This document shows positions 10,129-19,038 of a stretch of DNA of 64,000 nt, one piece after another (position 1 is the first letter of the stretch; each line of letters opens with the position of its first letter). Position numbers and translations under genes: made by a program. The notes beneath the pieces were generated by a model. That model did not search any database. It was not told the origin of the DNA and saw only the letters and a list, made by a program, of their open reading frames with translations. Source of the stretch: JAJPJE01 sp963848375 (GTDB lineage Bacteria; Acidobacteriota; Terriglobia; Terriglobales; Acidobacteriaceae); NCBI GenBank assembly GCA_963848375.1, contig CAWKDK010000023.1, forward strand, positions 1 through 64,000. Direction: 5' to 3'.

Positions 10129-10749
10129 TCATCGGCGACGATCCCGTGCTTCCTTGTCATCCGCTTGCACTGCGCCCAGCCCCTCAGACGCCAGGTTGCG
10201 CAGGAGTCGACCGGCAGCGGCAGCTAAGTCGCCAGGTAGCTCCGGTGAAACGGGTTCGCTCGACCGTACCACTTTGGTGTCAACGACACGATCCTTTCCC
10301 GTGATCTGAAACTCCACAGCCCCTACGAGTCGTGTCCCTCCAGACTCTAAATCCCAGACTAGGAGCGTTGCACCGAGCGCCGGAGCGCTGCCGGTATCGA
10401 CGAGCCTTATATCGCGATTCGAGGCAACTTCGAAGTGCAGTGCTGTGTCCAGATACCTGTCAGGAGCAGACGACCATCGCCAAACCGGATCCTCGGTCAG
10501 TTCACCATCTGGTTGCTGGTGCAGCAAACGGCGGCCAATGTGTGCACGTGATTGTGTATCGAGCAGCCGGACGGGAGTGGCGTTGAGTGCCTTGGTCACT
10601 TGACTCGCTGGGTCCGGCAATTGCGGCTCTAGCAGTTGTGGCTCGATCATCCGGCTCGGGGTCGTCTCAGGACGCCGCAAGCGACACCCAACTCCGCAGA
10701 GGCACGCGGTAACGAGGAGGATGGACCACAGTCGGGAGACACGGATCAT
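10129..10749 (-). CDS. ABC-transport auxiliary lipoprotein of the Mla/Mce operon
   Basis: A 206-residue predicted lipoprotein. The N-terminus MIRVSRLWSILLVTACLCGVGC has a positive start, a hydrophobic core and a Cys that would be lipidated, although Gly at -3 is atypical for a lipobox. The remainder (LHFEVASNRDIRLVDTGSAP..LLVWDLES) matches the pattern of ABC_trans_aux/PqiC-like lipoproteins that accompany MCE transporters. It is the last gene of the operon; its ATG overlaps the stop of mlaD by one base (TAATG), so translation is probably coupled. Likely an outer-membrane-anchored partner that receives or delivers lipid. Confidence 0.8.
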   Translation of the reverse strand: MIRVSRLWSILLVTACLCGVGCRLRRPETTPSRMIEPQLLEPQLPDPASQVTKALNATPVRLLDTQSRAHIGRRLLHQQPDGELTEDPVWRWSSAPDRYLDTALHFEVASNRDIRLVDTGSAPALGATLLVWDLESGGTRLVGAVEFQITGKDRVVDTKVVRSSEPVSPELPGDLAAAAGRLLRNLASEGLGAVQADDKEARDRRR

Positions 10750-11711
10750 TAGTGTTTACCCTCCGGTGGCCGTGGACCATGAACTACCGACTCGGGTTGT
10801 TCCTCAAGGAACCGCGCAAGTTCGCGCATCTGCTCGAGCGAATCGCGGATGGCCGGCATGGAGCGTCGAAGATCGTCTGCCGCAAGTCTGGAATTGTCTG
10901 CCGCCTCGCGCGCTGATTGGGTCGTCGCCGGAAAATCTGCAGCTTTGATTGCGGTCCGCGCCTCTTCAGAGAACTTCACCAATGATCCCTCATTGCCCAT
11001 CAGTCCATTCAAGTCGGATCTCATCTGCTCCATCTGCCCAGTGGTCGTCGCAAAGAACTTCCGCGAGTCGGAGCTTAGGCCTGGTAGATCGCTTTGCTTC
11101 ACCATGCGCTCCACGTTGGTGAAGAACCGGTCGCTCCGGTCAAGGCTCTCTGGGACTCTGGCAATGATGTCCCTGAGACTCTGCAACGTCGTCTCCGCGC
11201 GATCCAAGACGTCCGGCAACCGCTCTTTCACGGTTGCAAATGGCGACGGCATCGAAGGCACGTAGGGCCGATTCGGTTTGAACCCAAGTTCAATCGATTG
11301 TGGGGGATTCTCCGGCGAATCGAGCAACAAGTACGCCTCCCCGGTTAACGGGTTGCCCATGATCCGGGCACGAAGGCGAGGGAACAGCCCGCCAATATCG
11401 GTAATACGTTGGATCGCTTTTACGTTCATGCCTATGGTATTGAGGCGATGAAGGAATACCTCGAAGTCGATTTCAATGAGGTTTCCGCGCGGGTCCACAC
11501 GCAGATCGGTGACACGGCCCACCGGGACTCCCTTATATCGAACCGCACTTGAGACGTCGAGGCCGAAGACGTTGTCAGTGGTGTAAGTGACCATTGCAAT
11601 CGCTTCACGGCTCCTTAGCCGTTGAACGAAGAGCGCGGCTGTTCCGAGAACGACTATCAGCACCACGACGATGAAGAAGCCGAGTTTCGCGTAACTCTTC
11701 TCAACTGCCAT
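10749..11711 (-). CDS. mlaD: MlaD/MCE-domain substrate-binding protein
   Basis: A 320-residue protein with one N-terminal transmembrane anchor (about residues 9-29, LGFFIVVVLIVVLGTAALFV) and a single MCE domain (about 38-120, containing VFGLDVSSAVRYKGVPVGRV). A long helical, Ser/Asp/Arg-rich tail follows (about 160-310). MCE domains form hexameric rings that bind phospholipid between the membranes; the helical tail may build a tube as in PqiB/YebT-type proteins. The start at 11711 has GGGAGGA about seven bases upstream; the frame is open further upstream (to 11861) but inside mlaF. Part of mlaE-mlaF-mlaD-lipoprotein. Confidence 0.9.
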   Translation of the reverse strand: MAVEKSYAKLGFFIVVVLIVVLGTAALFVQRLRSREAIAMVTYTTDNVFGLDVSSAVRYKGVPVGRVTDLRVDPRGNLIEIDFEVFLHRLNTIGMNVKAIQRITDIGGLFPRLRARIMGNPLTGEAYLLLDSPENPPQSIELGFKPNRPYVPSMPSPFATVKERLPDVLDRAETTLQSLRDIIARVPESLDRSDRFFTNVERMVKQSDLPGLSSDSRKFFATTTGQMEQMRSDLNGLMGNEGSLVKFSEEARTAIKAADFPATTQSAREAADNSRLAADDLRRSMPAIRDSLEQMRELARFLEEQPESVVHGPRPPEGKH

Positions 11712-11715
11712 TGGC

Positions 11716-12480
11716 TTATCCTCCCGGAATCGCGGACGCACCGGGCGAAGACCGCGTGAAGAAGTTGTGCACAAACGGGATCTCCGACTCGTCGCGCAAT
11801 TTGCGAGGATCGCCCCGTGCCACAATCCCTCTCGACGCCTTGTCGAGCACGATGCAGTCATCTGCCACCAGAAAAATGCTCGACAACTCGTGAGTCACGA
11901 TAACGATTGTGATTCCCAAGTCCCGGCTGAGCGTAAGGATGAGCTGATCAAGCTCGACTGCTGAGATCGGATCGAGTCCGGCGCTTGGCTCGTCGAAGAA
12001 CAGGAGATCGACTTCAAGCATCAGCGCGCGGGCAATGCCGGCACGTTTTTTCATTCCACCAGAGATTTCGCCCGGCAGATGGTCGGCGAACATACCAAGC
12101 CCGACGAGGTCGAGTTTGGCCTGGACAAGCTCCTGCGCCGTTGCGCCGCGCACTGAGGTCCATGTAGTCAAAGGCAGTGCGAGATTCTCCGCGAGAGTCA
12201 TGGAGCTAAATAGGGCGCCCGACTGAAACAGCACACCGAAGCAGGGTGCGCCCTCGTACCGGCACGGATCTCCAACACCGTCAATATCGACGCGCCCGGC
12301 CTGTGGTTGCTCGAGCCCGATCAAATGTCGCAGCAGTGAGCTCTTGCCGCACCCTGATCCACCGAGGATAGCGAAGATCGTTCCACGATCCACGTGGAAC
12401 GTGGTGTGTTCCATGAGCACTCGCGTTCCCCAACCAATGCGCAGATCGTCGACGGTGATGTGCGGCCTTGATAACGGCAT
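11716..12480 (-). CDS. mlaF: MlaF-type lipid-transport ABC ATPase
   Basis: A 254-residue ABC ATPase. Walker A is GGSGCGKSS (about residues 39-47), the Q-loop lies in GVLFQSGALFSSMTL, the signature is ISGGMKKRAGIARAL, and Walker B is LLFFDEPSAGLDP with the switch His in VIVTHEL. The FQSGALFSSMT Q-loop and the ISGGMKKR signature are typical of the MlaF/Ttg2A group that powers phospholipid movement across the periplasm. The gene lies two bases after the MlaE-like permease and four bases before mlaD. The catalytic residues are all intact. Confidence 0.93.
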   Translation of the reverse strand: MPLSRPHITVDDLRIGWGTRVLMEHTTFHVDRGTIFAILGGSGCGKSSLLRHLIGLEQPQAGRVDIDGVGDPCRYEGAPCFGVLFQSGALFSSMTLAENLALPLTTWTSVRGATAQELVQAKLDLVGLGMFADHLPGEISGGMKKRAGIARALMLEVDLLFFDEPSAGLDPISAVELDQLILTLSRDLGITIVIVTHELSSIFLVADDCIVLDKASRGIVARGDPRKLRDESEIPFVHNFFTRSSPGASAIPGG

Positions 12481-12482
12481 CT

Positions 12483-13607
12483 TTAGACACCCATCAGTGC
12501 AAAAAAGAACGTGAATAGTGCGCTGACCGCAATCACGCTAAAGATCGCAAGCACCACGGCGGTCGTCGTTCGGGCGCCGACAGCGGCGGCACCGCCGCGA
12601 GTAAGCAAACCCTGACCACATGCAATCATCCCGATCGCGAGTGCTAGAAACGGACTCTTAACAAGGCCCGTGAGCAGGTGGCTGACCGTGAGCGCATCCG
12701 CGGTCGCCAGGAGATAGGCGCGGGGCGTCATTTGCGTCGTGACGATCGTGGCCACCAGTCCCCCAACGAGGGCCAGTACGTCGCCGATCCAGGTTAAGAG
12801 GGGGAGCGTGACGACAAGTGCGAGACAGCGTGGTACAACCAACCATCTCACCGGATCGAACCCCATCGACCGCAAAGCGTCGATTTCTTCCGACACCTTC
12901 ATCGTGGCAATTTCCGAAGCGAGACCGGCGCCCGATCGTCCAGCCACGACGATCGCGGTTACGAGCGGTCCGAGCTCTCGGAGGTGCGCGACGACTACTA
13001 ACTCAGGAACACGGGCGACCGCACCGTAGCGCCCGAGTTGCGAGATTCCTAGAAAGCCGATGATGAGACCCACCAGCAGATTGGCAGCGCTCGTGACAGG
13101 CAGTGCGTCTGCGCCGATCTCTTGAATCAGCCTCGGCAACGAATGCCAATCGACCGAGCTTGGTCTGGTAGCCGCTTTCGGCACTGCGACGGCACAGCGA
13201 CCGGTGAAATCGAATGCTTCGTTTGCTTTGCCAGGCAGCTGGGCCGCCAGCTGGCCTATCCGCGTCAGCGGGTTCATCGTGCGTGTCTGAGGCGCAGGGT
13301 GGACCGAACGGCGTTCGCGATAAAGCGCGATCAAGCGTGCCGCTTCGACGTTATGGCCTTCAACGATGCTCGCCCGGCATCCAGCCGCGTCCAGTCGATC
13401 GAGAAGTCGCGCCAGCAACACGGCGCCCGTACCGTCGATTCGATCCAGTTGCACCAGGTCAACATCGACTGACCGACAACCGCTCAGACGCGCTTCGGCA
13501 CTCTCTACTTCGCGCCCGACCGCGTTCGCGTGGGCCAAGATAAACGCACCCGTTGGCGCTAAACTCGCGTGGTCTCCATGTCGATCGACTCGGACACCTA
13601 CACTCAT
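12483..13607 (-). CDS. mlaE: MlaE-type permease fused to an N-terminal STAS domain
   Basis: A 374-residue protein. Residues about 5-95 form a STAS-like domain (VDLVQLDRIDGTGAVLLARL). Residues about 150-374 form an MlaE permease with about five or six membrane helices and the conserved segment VVAGRSGAGLASEIATMKVSEEIDAL, close to the family hallmark. In E. coli the STAS protein MlaB is a separate subunit that binds MlaF; here the two appear fused, so no separate mlaB is needed. First gene of the operon. The region between the domains (about 100-140) is a linker. Confidence 0.92.
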   Translation of the reverse strand: MSVGVRVDRHGDHASLAPTGAFILAHANAVGREVESAEARLSGCRSVDVDLVQLDRIDGTGAVLLARLLDRLDAAGCRASIVEGHNVEAARLIALYRERRSVHPAPQTRTMNPLTRIGQLAAQLPGKANEAFDFTGRCAVAVPKAATRPSSVDWHSLPRLIQEIGADALPVTSAANLLVGLIIGFLGISQLGRYGAVARVPELVVVAHLRELGPLVTAIVVAGRSGAGLASEIATMKVSEEIDALRSMGFDPVRWLVVPRCLALVVTLPLLTWIGDVLALVGGLVATIVTTQMTPRAYLLATADALTVSHLLTGLVKSPFLALAIGMIACGQGLLTRGGAAAVGARTTTAVVLAIFSVIAVSALFTFFFALMGV

Positions 13608-14193
13608 TGCACTGGTCTCCCGAGTTAAGTTGTGTGCTTCTCAGGACTCACGAAACTTGCAGAACGTGTCGCTCGAGCCGATCCGTCGTGCATGGACGAG
13701 GTACGATAGAACGCAGGTTGCAGGTAAAATTGACGGTCAGCCACGTCAGGGCGACAAACAGGCTAAGCCTCCGGTAGTGAAGAATTTTGGTAAGGTACGC
13801 CCTCACCAGAACGTTCTTCGACTGGCAAAACTACGAGATTCCAGCGCTAAATACTTTGGGATTGTCCGGACGAAGTTTTCCTGCAGTCGAGGACTTTCGC
13901 TACGATGTTCTTTTTTGCGTGTACAGGTGAGACTCCGGAACTTCGTCTGCCTGAGGCGAATACCGGCGTGCAATTCGTGCTACAACGGAAGAGACGAGCC
14001 GCAAAGGCATTCCTATAGGCCACGGAATTGGACGGCGCGCGGCTTGAGATCGGCCCTTAGCGATACGTGCAGGCCAGCAACAGTATTCCAACCCGCATGT
14101 CAACCCGCGATGTGATCGTCCAAGGCGTACTTTGAGGTACTTGGCAGTCCCCAGTAGTCTTGTAAGTTGTTAGTAATGCTAGATAGCGGCGTT
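13608..14193. other. Region without a supported gene, upstream of the lipid-transport operon
   Basis: This holds the promoter region of the mla-type operon and then DNA with no protein-like frame, up to the tRNA fragment. A plus-strand frame crossing 13366-14115 is antisense to mlaE and has no protein character. The right part may be debris from the integration event at 14.2 kb. Confidence 0.45.
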
Positions 14194-14238
14194 TTGACAC
14201 GGTAGAGGTCAGGAGTTCGAGTCTCCTCGTGCCTACCA
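14194..14238 (+). other. tRNA-Val(GAC) 3'-half fragment, probable attachment site
   Basis: The stretch reads as the 3' half of a tRNA: anticodon loop TTGACAC (14194-14200, anticodon GAC), 3' anticodon strand GGTAG, variable bases AGGTC, and a perfect T arm AGGAG-TTCGAGT-CTCCT (14211-14227). The acceptor strand CGTGCCT, discriminator A and CCA end at 14238. The 5' half is missing: no AGGCACG acceptor strand precedes it, and the bases before the loop cannot pair with GGTAG. Tyrosine recombinases commonly integrate in such 3' halves, and a recombinase remnant lies next to it. An intact tRNA-Val should be elsewhere. Confidence 0.75.
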
Positions 14239-14816
14239 TTTCTTTTCTTCCACTTGGAACCTTCGCTCTTCTCTTCCGTGTCGCTTCCATTCCGCTTTTC
14301 GTTCCGGTATTGCACCGCGCCGTTCGCCAGCAGCCTGTCCAGGAACTGTCCTTGGGTCGCCAGCTTGTTGGAATCTACCGCGTGACTGTAGATTCCGAGC
14401 GTCTTACGCACGTTGCTGTGCCGCAGAAGCGATGAAACCGTCTTCACGTCTACGCCGCTCGAACCAGCCAGCGCTAGCGAGTGCCGCAGCTTGTGCCAGC
14501 CCCAACGCTTGACTGAGTTGCCGTTGCCGTCGAAGAAGCGAGTTCTGAGGACCTTGCCGTCTTTGTCACGCTTTTCGATCGCCTGGAGCACGCCTGCTCG
14601 TACCGCTGCCGATACGAGGTTGCTCTTCTCCGGACGTGTTTTGGTCTGTGCTAGTTTTTCTTGTGGCACCTGAGGGCCCGGGACGGAGACGCTCGGCGGT
14701 TCACCACTCCACTTCCACTTAGGCTCGACAATTTTTTTCTGCTTAGATTTGTTCCGAGTTTCACATTCGGGCGAATACACCCGCAAAAGCTCAACTCCAG
14801 GATTTTCACCGAACAA
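14239..14816 (-). pseudogene. N-truncated tyrosine recombinase (integrase) remnant
   Basis: The minus-strand frame encodes the C-terminal catalytic part of a phage-type integrase: HKLR (the H-x-x-R box), then LLRHSNVRKTLGIYSHA with the second His and the nucleophilic Tyr. The SAM-like N-terminal domain and the first catalytic Arg are absent, and the first 65 or so residues (rich in Pro, Ser, Lys) do not look like integrase. The frame runs on to 14100 through the tRNA fragment; the residues translated from the tRNA are an artefact. A complete enzyme would be about 350-420 residues, so this copy should be inactive. It marks an old island boundary. Confidence 0.72.
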
Positions 14817-14865
14817 ATTGGTGGAAACAGAAAAGGGACACTCATGACAATATCAAAAGTGGGCT

Positions 14866-15528
14866 GTGGTGTGTGCACTCGTAGTCTTGGGAGCCGGCAT
14901 CGGTTGCAAGAAGAAAGATGCGGCAAGCGCGCCAGAGTCAGCCGCCCCCAAGGCGGCAAGTTCCATTCCAACCGCATTACCGAATTCCGCGCCGACAACT
15001 GCTCCCGGAGTGACGGTAGAGTCGACAGCCGGGCTGGCTGGTGCCGATTGGGCCATGAAACAGGATGCCATCGCCAAAGATGTTGGCGGGCAATGGGCCG
15101 TGACAGCATCTGCTTCTTCGTCCTACAACAATGCCGCCGGACATGATGATTACTCACCTTTCCAGGCGACTGGCGCACCGAACGTCGAGACCGAGGCGGA
15201 CGACGGGAGAGCGTGGTCATCGAAAGACCCAGATGCTGGCATGGAGTGGTTAGACCTGCAGTATTCGAAGCCAGTGTTTGCTAATGCCGTTCGCGTCAGG
15301 GAAAGTTACGGTGCGGGCACCATCGCTAAGGTTGATCTTTACGACGAGCAAGGGCAGCCGCACACGCTTTGGACTGGCACCGATCCAACGACTGGTCTGA
15401 ACTACTTCATCCTCAACTTCCCCAAGACAGCTTACAAAACCAACCATATCCGAGTTGCACTCGCAACGAATGTGATCTCGGGCTACGACGAAATTGACGC
15501 CGTGCAGTTAGTCGGTACAGAACAGTAG
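14866..15528 (+). CDS. Putative lipoprotein with a discoidin-like domain
   Basis: About 220 residues. The N-terminal hydrophobic stretch ends in GIGC followed by KKKDAA, like a lipoprotein signal. A Ser/Ala/Pro linker is followed by a domain (about residues 85-215) with SPFQATGAPNVE, DPDAGMEWLDLQYSKP and VRVRESYGAG, resembling F5/8C-type carbohydrate-binding domains. No good start lies in this frame. ATG 14844, with AAGGGA five bases upstream, is one base out of frame; dropping one A of AAAA (14855-14858) would give MTISKWAVVCALVVLGAGIGC, an excellent signal, so the gene probably begins at 14844. First gene of a four-gene run of exported proteins. Confidence 0.72.
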   Translation: MVCALVVLGAGIGCKKKDAASAPESAAPKAASSIPTALPNSAPTTAPGVTVESTAGLAGADWAMKQDAIAKDVGGQWAVTASASSSYNNAAGHDDYSPFQATGAPNVETEADDGRAWSSKDPDAGMEWLDLQYSKPVFANAVRVRESYGAGTIAKVDLYDEQGQPHTLWTGTDPTTGLNYFILNFPKTAYKTNHIRVALATNVISGYDEIDAVQLVGTEQ

Positions 15529-15541
15529 ACAGGAGGATGGG

Positions 15542-16048
15542 ATGAAAAAAGTCACGATTTGGGCAATGGTTTGCGCGGTCTTTATGGCAGCTGGGGCTGG
15601 CTTGTCTTCAGCGCAGATGGGCGGCAACTCAGTATTCAATGCGGCGGATACGCGCGAGTTAAAGAGCTTCCGCCTGACGGACGACATGGTGCAGAAATTT
15701 CAAAAGGCCACGAATGAATTAATTGCGTATGGGAAGGCACACCGTTCTGACGGCGACAAGAACGCGAAGGCGTCTGATTCGGGCGGGAATATTTCAGACA
15801 TGGTGGCCTCGTTCTCGAAGGTTCCCCAGTTTGAAGTGATCCTGCACAACACGGGGATCACGCCGAAAGAATATGCCGACACCATGCTGGTTCTGAGCAC
15901 TGGATACGCGATGGTTTCAATGCAAAAGCAAGGCGCGGCAGTTGGCAGAATGCCAGATCTCGTCTCCGCGGAAAACACCGACTACATCAAGCGAAATTAC
16001 GATCACCTTTCCAAGGTGTTGGAGCAGTTAAACCATTCCAGCGAATAG
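15542..16048 (+). CDS. Secreted protein of unknown function
   Basis: A 168-residue protein with a clear signal peptide (MKKVTIWAMVCAVFMAAGAGLSSAQ) and a mostly helical mature part (about residues 40-165). The segment FSKVPQFEVILHNTGITPKEYADTML reads as a conserved core, but no family is recognised. AGGAGG lies just before the ATG. It starts 13 bases after the lipoprotein gene and ends 18 bases before the next, so it is almost certainly co-transcribed with them. Confidence 0.75.
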   Translation: MKKVTIWAMVCAVFMAAGAGLSSAQMGGNSVFNAADTRELKSFRLTDDMVQKFQKATNELIAYGKAHRSDGDKNAKASDSGGNISDMVASFSKVPQFEVILHNTGITPKEYADTMLVLSTGYAMVSMQKQGAAVGRMPDLVSAENTDYIKRNYDHLSKVLEQLNHSSE

Positions 16049-16066
16049 GACGATCGCAGAGAGCCA

Positions 16067-18158
16067 ATGACGCGTTCACTCTATTTTTGGATTGCGATGT
16101 TGCTGATGCTGACGGCGCCGTGTCTGCCGCTACTCGGGCAAAACAGTCCCTTCGGAGCATGCAGCTTCGTCTCGGACTCGAGCGGCGCCACAGCAGATTC
16201 GGGTGTTGCCATTTCCTTGACTTTCGGCGCAGGCGGCAGCTTGTCCTTCGCGGGAACGGGATCGACCCAGGTGAGCGATCAAGGCACGTATTCGGTATCG
16301 GGGAGCAGCATTTCTATCTCGCTGCCGGACATGGGCAAATCGGCGCACGGATCGTGGAGCTTGCAAGCAAACGTTTTGACACTGCCATTCCAGCTCTTTT
16401 CGGATGATGCCGGCACGTCGAAGTGGACCTGCATTTCCGCAGGGAGCACCAGCTCAAAGCCTGGGCAACAAAACCCTCCTCCACCCGGACCTGGGCAGGG
16501 ACCGGGGCAAGGTTCGGGTTCCGATCGAAATCCTGCTAACACGGGCAGCACGCCTGGCAATCAGGGTCCAGGCAACGGCAATGACGCCGACCCAGCGAAC
16601 AATGGAGATTCGGGCAAGAATCCTTCCAACAACAAAACCAGCTGGCAATCCAGTCCGTTTGCGCCCTACATGGGGGATTGGGTAGGCATCGGTTGGGGAT
16701 GGGAGGTTCGCTTCAAGTCAGGAGACTGGAACGGCCATCCGAACGAAAAGAATAGCGTGATGACGCTCACAGTTCGGCACCTGATGCGCTTCAACTTCAC
16801 AGTCGATGCCCAGGGGCAGGTCGTTGGCAACGGAGAGGTGACCTACGATCTGGATCCGAACTTGTGCGGTGTCTATCGGGCAGCCGAACAGATCAATATG
16901 GCGATCGACGTACTGAAGAATTTCAACAGCGCCCTCAGCAAAATGCGGTCGTATGCCACCCAGATCAACCAGATCTTCGGCATGAAGAGCAAGCTGGAAG
17001 AGGCCGAAGCAAAAGAAAAAGTCGAAAGCTGGGAAAAGTTCGGCAAGGCCAAGAACGATGACAAGTTCGGAGTTACCAAAACCGCACACATCCCCGTTCG
17101 AAAACATGGGGCACAAGGCTGAGGATATTAGCGACGTTGCCGCGTCGGTCTGGTACCAACGATGCACCAAGGGAACGCCAGTCAGGATCCCTGGAGGCCT
17201 GACGTGCGATGACTTGCTGTCAGGGCCGCCCTCGCCGCACACGCCAAGCGAAGAGGAATCGAAGAGCACGGGCGAGAAGCTAGCTGACTTCGGCAAAGAT
17301 CAGGCGATCGATCTCGCCAAAGATACCTACAAGAAGCTCCAGGAAAAGGATCCGAATTTCTGGAACCACGACGCACAGTATCTCTATACGCACGTTTCCG
17401 GCGAAGTGGTGGATGCCGCAACCGAAGCCCTGAAGGAGAAGGCCAACAAGACGCTGAATGTCTTCGACGTCCAGGAACAGCCGGGGAAGGATGAATGCGC
17501 AGGCATCCCTTCGACGCGCACGGCCGGCAATTCGTTCAATACGCCAACCGCCGCGAGCCTGATGCAAAGCTGGAACGAATTCGCTGAGAGCGTCAAGAAC
17601 ATGAATCCCGACGCGGCGGTGAACGTTTTTATGAATGCTCCCGGCGTAACCAAGGTGCAGTACGACTACAAGGGGCTGGAGCACGGGCCGGAATCGCGAC
17701 GCTTCAAGATTCGCGGCTACGTATCGGGAGACCGGATTTACCTGCGCAAAGACGGCGATGTCTACGAGGGCGATCCGAATCTCACGGTGCAGTACACGGT
17801 GAACATGGTCACGACCAAGAAGCAGTTTCCCACCTGGAGTCCGTTCATTGATGACGCGGGCGCAGATCTTGCGAAGTCGGGAAAGATGGCACAGCTGGAG
17901 CGCATTTCGGTGACCTGCGATGTGAAACCGGCAAAGGGTGAAGGCAAGGCAGAGGGCAACAGCAGTGCGAAGTCTGCGGCGACGAACCAGTGCACTCCGC
18001 ACGAAGAATTGCAGACGACGTACAAGGATTCCGCTACGCCATTCGCCACTTTTTACAAGACCGGCGAACACCGCAACAACGTGCAGGTATGGCACGAATA
18101 CGAATACTCATGGAACGCTTTCAAGGTAACGGAACCGCTGAGTATTTCGGCTAATTAG
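16067..18158 (+). CDS. Large secreted protein of unknown function, frameshifted
   Basis: After removal of one C from CCCC at 17092-17095 the two overlapping frames join into one protein of about 696 residues (AHIPFENMGHKAED across the joint). It has a signal peptide (LYFWIAMLLMLTAPCLPLLGQ) and a small beta-rich domain (about 30-130, Ser/Gly-rich, FGAGGSLSFAG). A low-complexity linker of Pro, Gly, Asn and Gln follows (about 138-190), then a second domain starting PYMGDWVGIGWGWEVRF. A helical segment and a C-terminal Lys/Asp-rich region complete it. A second in-frame start at 17058 exists but lies inside the gene. No family is recognised. Belongs to the operon 14844-18865. Confidence 0.72.
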
Positions 18159-18166
18159 GAGGATCG

Positions 18167-18865
18167 ATGAAAGTAGCAACGAGAATTGCCGGATGGTTGA
18201 GTCTATGGTTGCTGGCGCTCGGCTGCGCTGCGCAGACTTCGCCGAGCTCGGGCCTTGCGGCGCTGAAATATCAGTACAAGGTTGGCGTTCTGCCGTTCGT
18301 CGATACGACGGGAACGCTAGAAGACAAAGGCACGGTGATCGCACGCCTACTGCAATCTGAGTTAACCCACACTTCCGACCTCGAAGTGCGTTTCATCAAG
18401 CCATCCGACGACAGCGGAAGTGACATCGATTCCGAGACAGCAGTGAAACTGGCTCGCGACCACAAAAATGATGTCGTGGTTTTGGCCACAGTCTTGACGG
18501 CAAACGTGGAGGAATCGAGCCACAACGCACAGGGACCGAGCCTCTTCGGCCAATCGTTGGGTGGCTCAAGTCATTCCGCAAAGGCAACCGTGGAACTGCA
18601 AGCCGATCTGTACAGCTCGGTCACCGGGAAGAAACTCGATAGCATTCGAGTAACCGGCGAGGAGCACAGCAGCAAGGTCTCCGGCAACGTCGATACCTCG
18701 ATGGGCAATCTGGGAAACGGTGATGAAGCTCCGGATTCTCCGCTTGGCAAGGCGCTGCAGAAGGCGATTCATGACCTGGCGACGCGGATTGTCGCTGCGG
18801 AACCAAAGATGCTTCGGTATAAGCCGAGCGACGCGGCATCCTCTGATACAAGCTCCGATAACTGA
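18167..18865 (+). CDS. CsgG-like secreted protein
   Basis: A 232-residue exported protein with a signal peptide (ending ALGCAAQTSP, so possibly a lipoprotein at Cys). Its mature part resembles the CsgG/LpoB/TolB-N-like fold: VGVLPFVDTTGTLEDKG, a helix with IARLLQSEL, then DVVVLATVLTANVEE, a strand-helix-strand order typical of CsgG-like proteins that help export or wall assembly. There are no transmembrane barrel strands of the E. coli CsgG kind that I can identify. Starts eight bases after the upstream gene and ends the operon. Function is inferred weakly; it may serve the secreted proteins encoded before it. Confidence 0.7.
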   Translation: MKVATRIAGWLSLWLLALGCAAQTSPSSGLAALKYQYKVGVLPFVDTTGTLEDKGTVIARLLQSELTHTSDLEVRFIKPSDDSGSDIDSETAVKLARDHKNDVVVLATVLTANVEESSHNAQGPSLFGQSLGGSSHSAKATVELQADLYSSVTGKKLDSIRVTGEEHSSKVSGNVDTSMGNLGNGDEAPDSPLGKALQKAIHDLATRIVAAEPKMLRYKPSDAASSDTSSDN

Positions 18866-18900
18866 AACGGGTCTGACCGATTCCGTATCAGGAGATACAG

Positions 18901-18936
18901 GGCCACAGCTCCAGGGGAGGATGCCGTGGCCTTGTT
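18901..18936 (+). terminator. Possible hairpin terminator of the secreted-protein operon
   Basis: GGCCAC at 18901-18906 pairs with GTGGCC at 18926-18931, and CTCC/GGAG pair inside. TTGTTAG follows. The T tract is weak, so termination is only likely. It sits 36 bases after the CsgG-like gene. Confidence 0.4.
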
Positions 18937-19038
18937 AGTGGATTAACCCGGAATGTAAAGAAATGGCGGAGCGGTTTCTTCCGAAACTCTCTGCTCAACG
19001 AAATCTCAACCAGAACGTCACCCAGAAAAGGAGTCTTG

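Noticed and set aside
13366..14115. Long plus-strand frame over the mlaE end and the gap
   Set aside because: Composition follows the antisense strand of mlaE; no domain or ribosome site.
14100..14238. Integrase C-terminus running through the tRNA fragment (peptides such as RTPDLYRVK)
   Set aside because: This is translated tRNA sequence, a well-known artefact, so the remnant is ended at 14239.
14160..14238. A complete tRNA-Val gene
   Set aside because: No acceptor 5' strand, D arm or 5' anticodon strand can be found.
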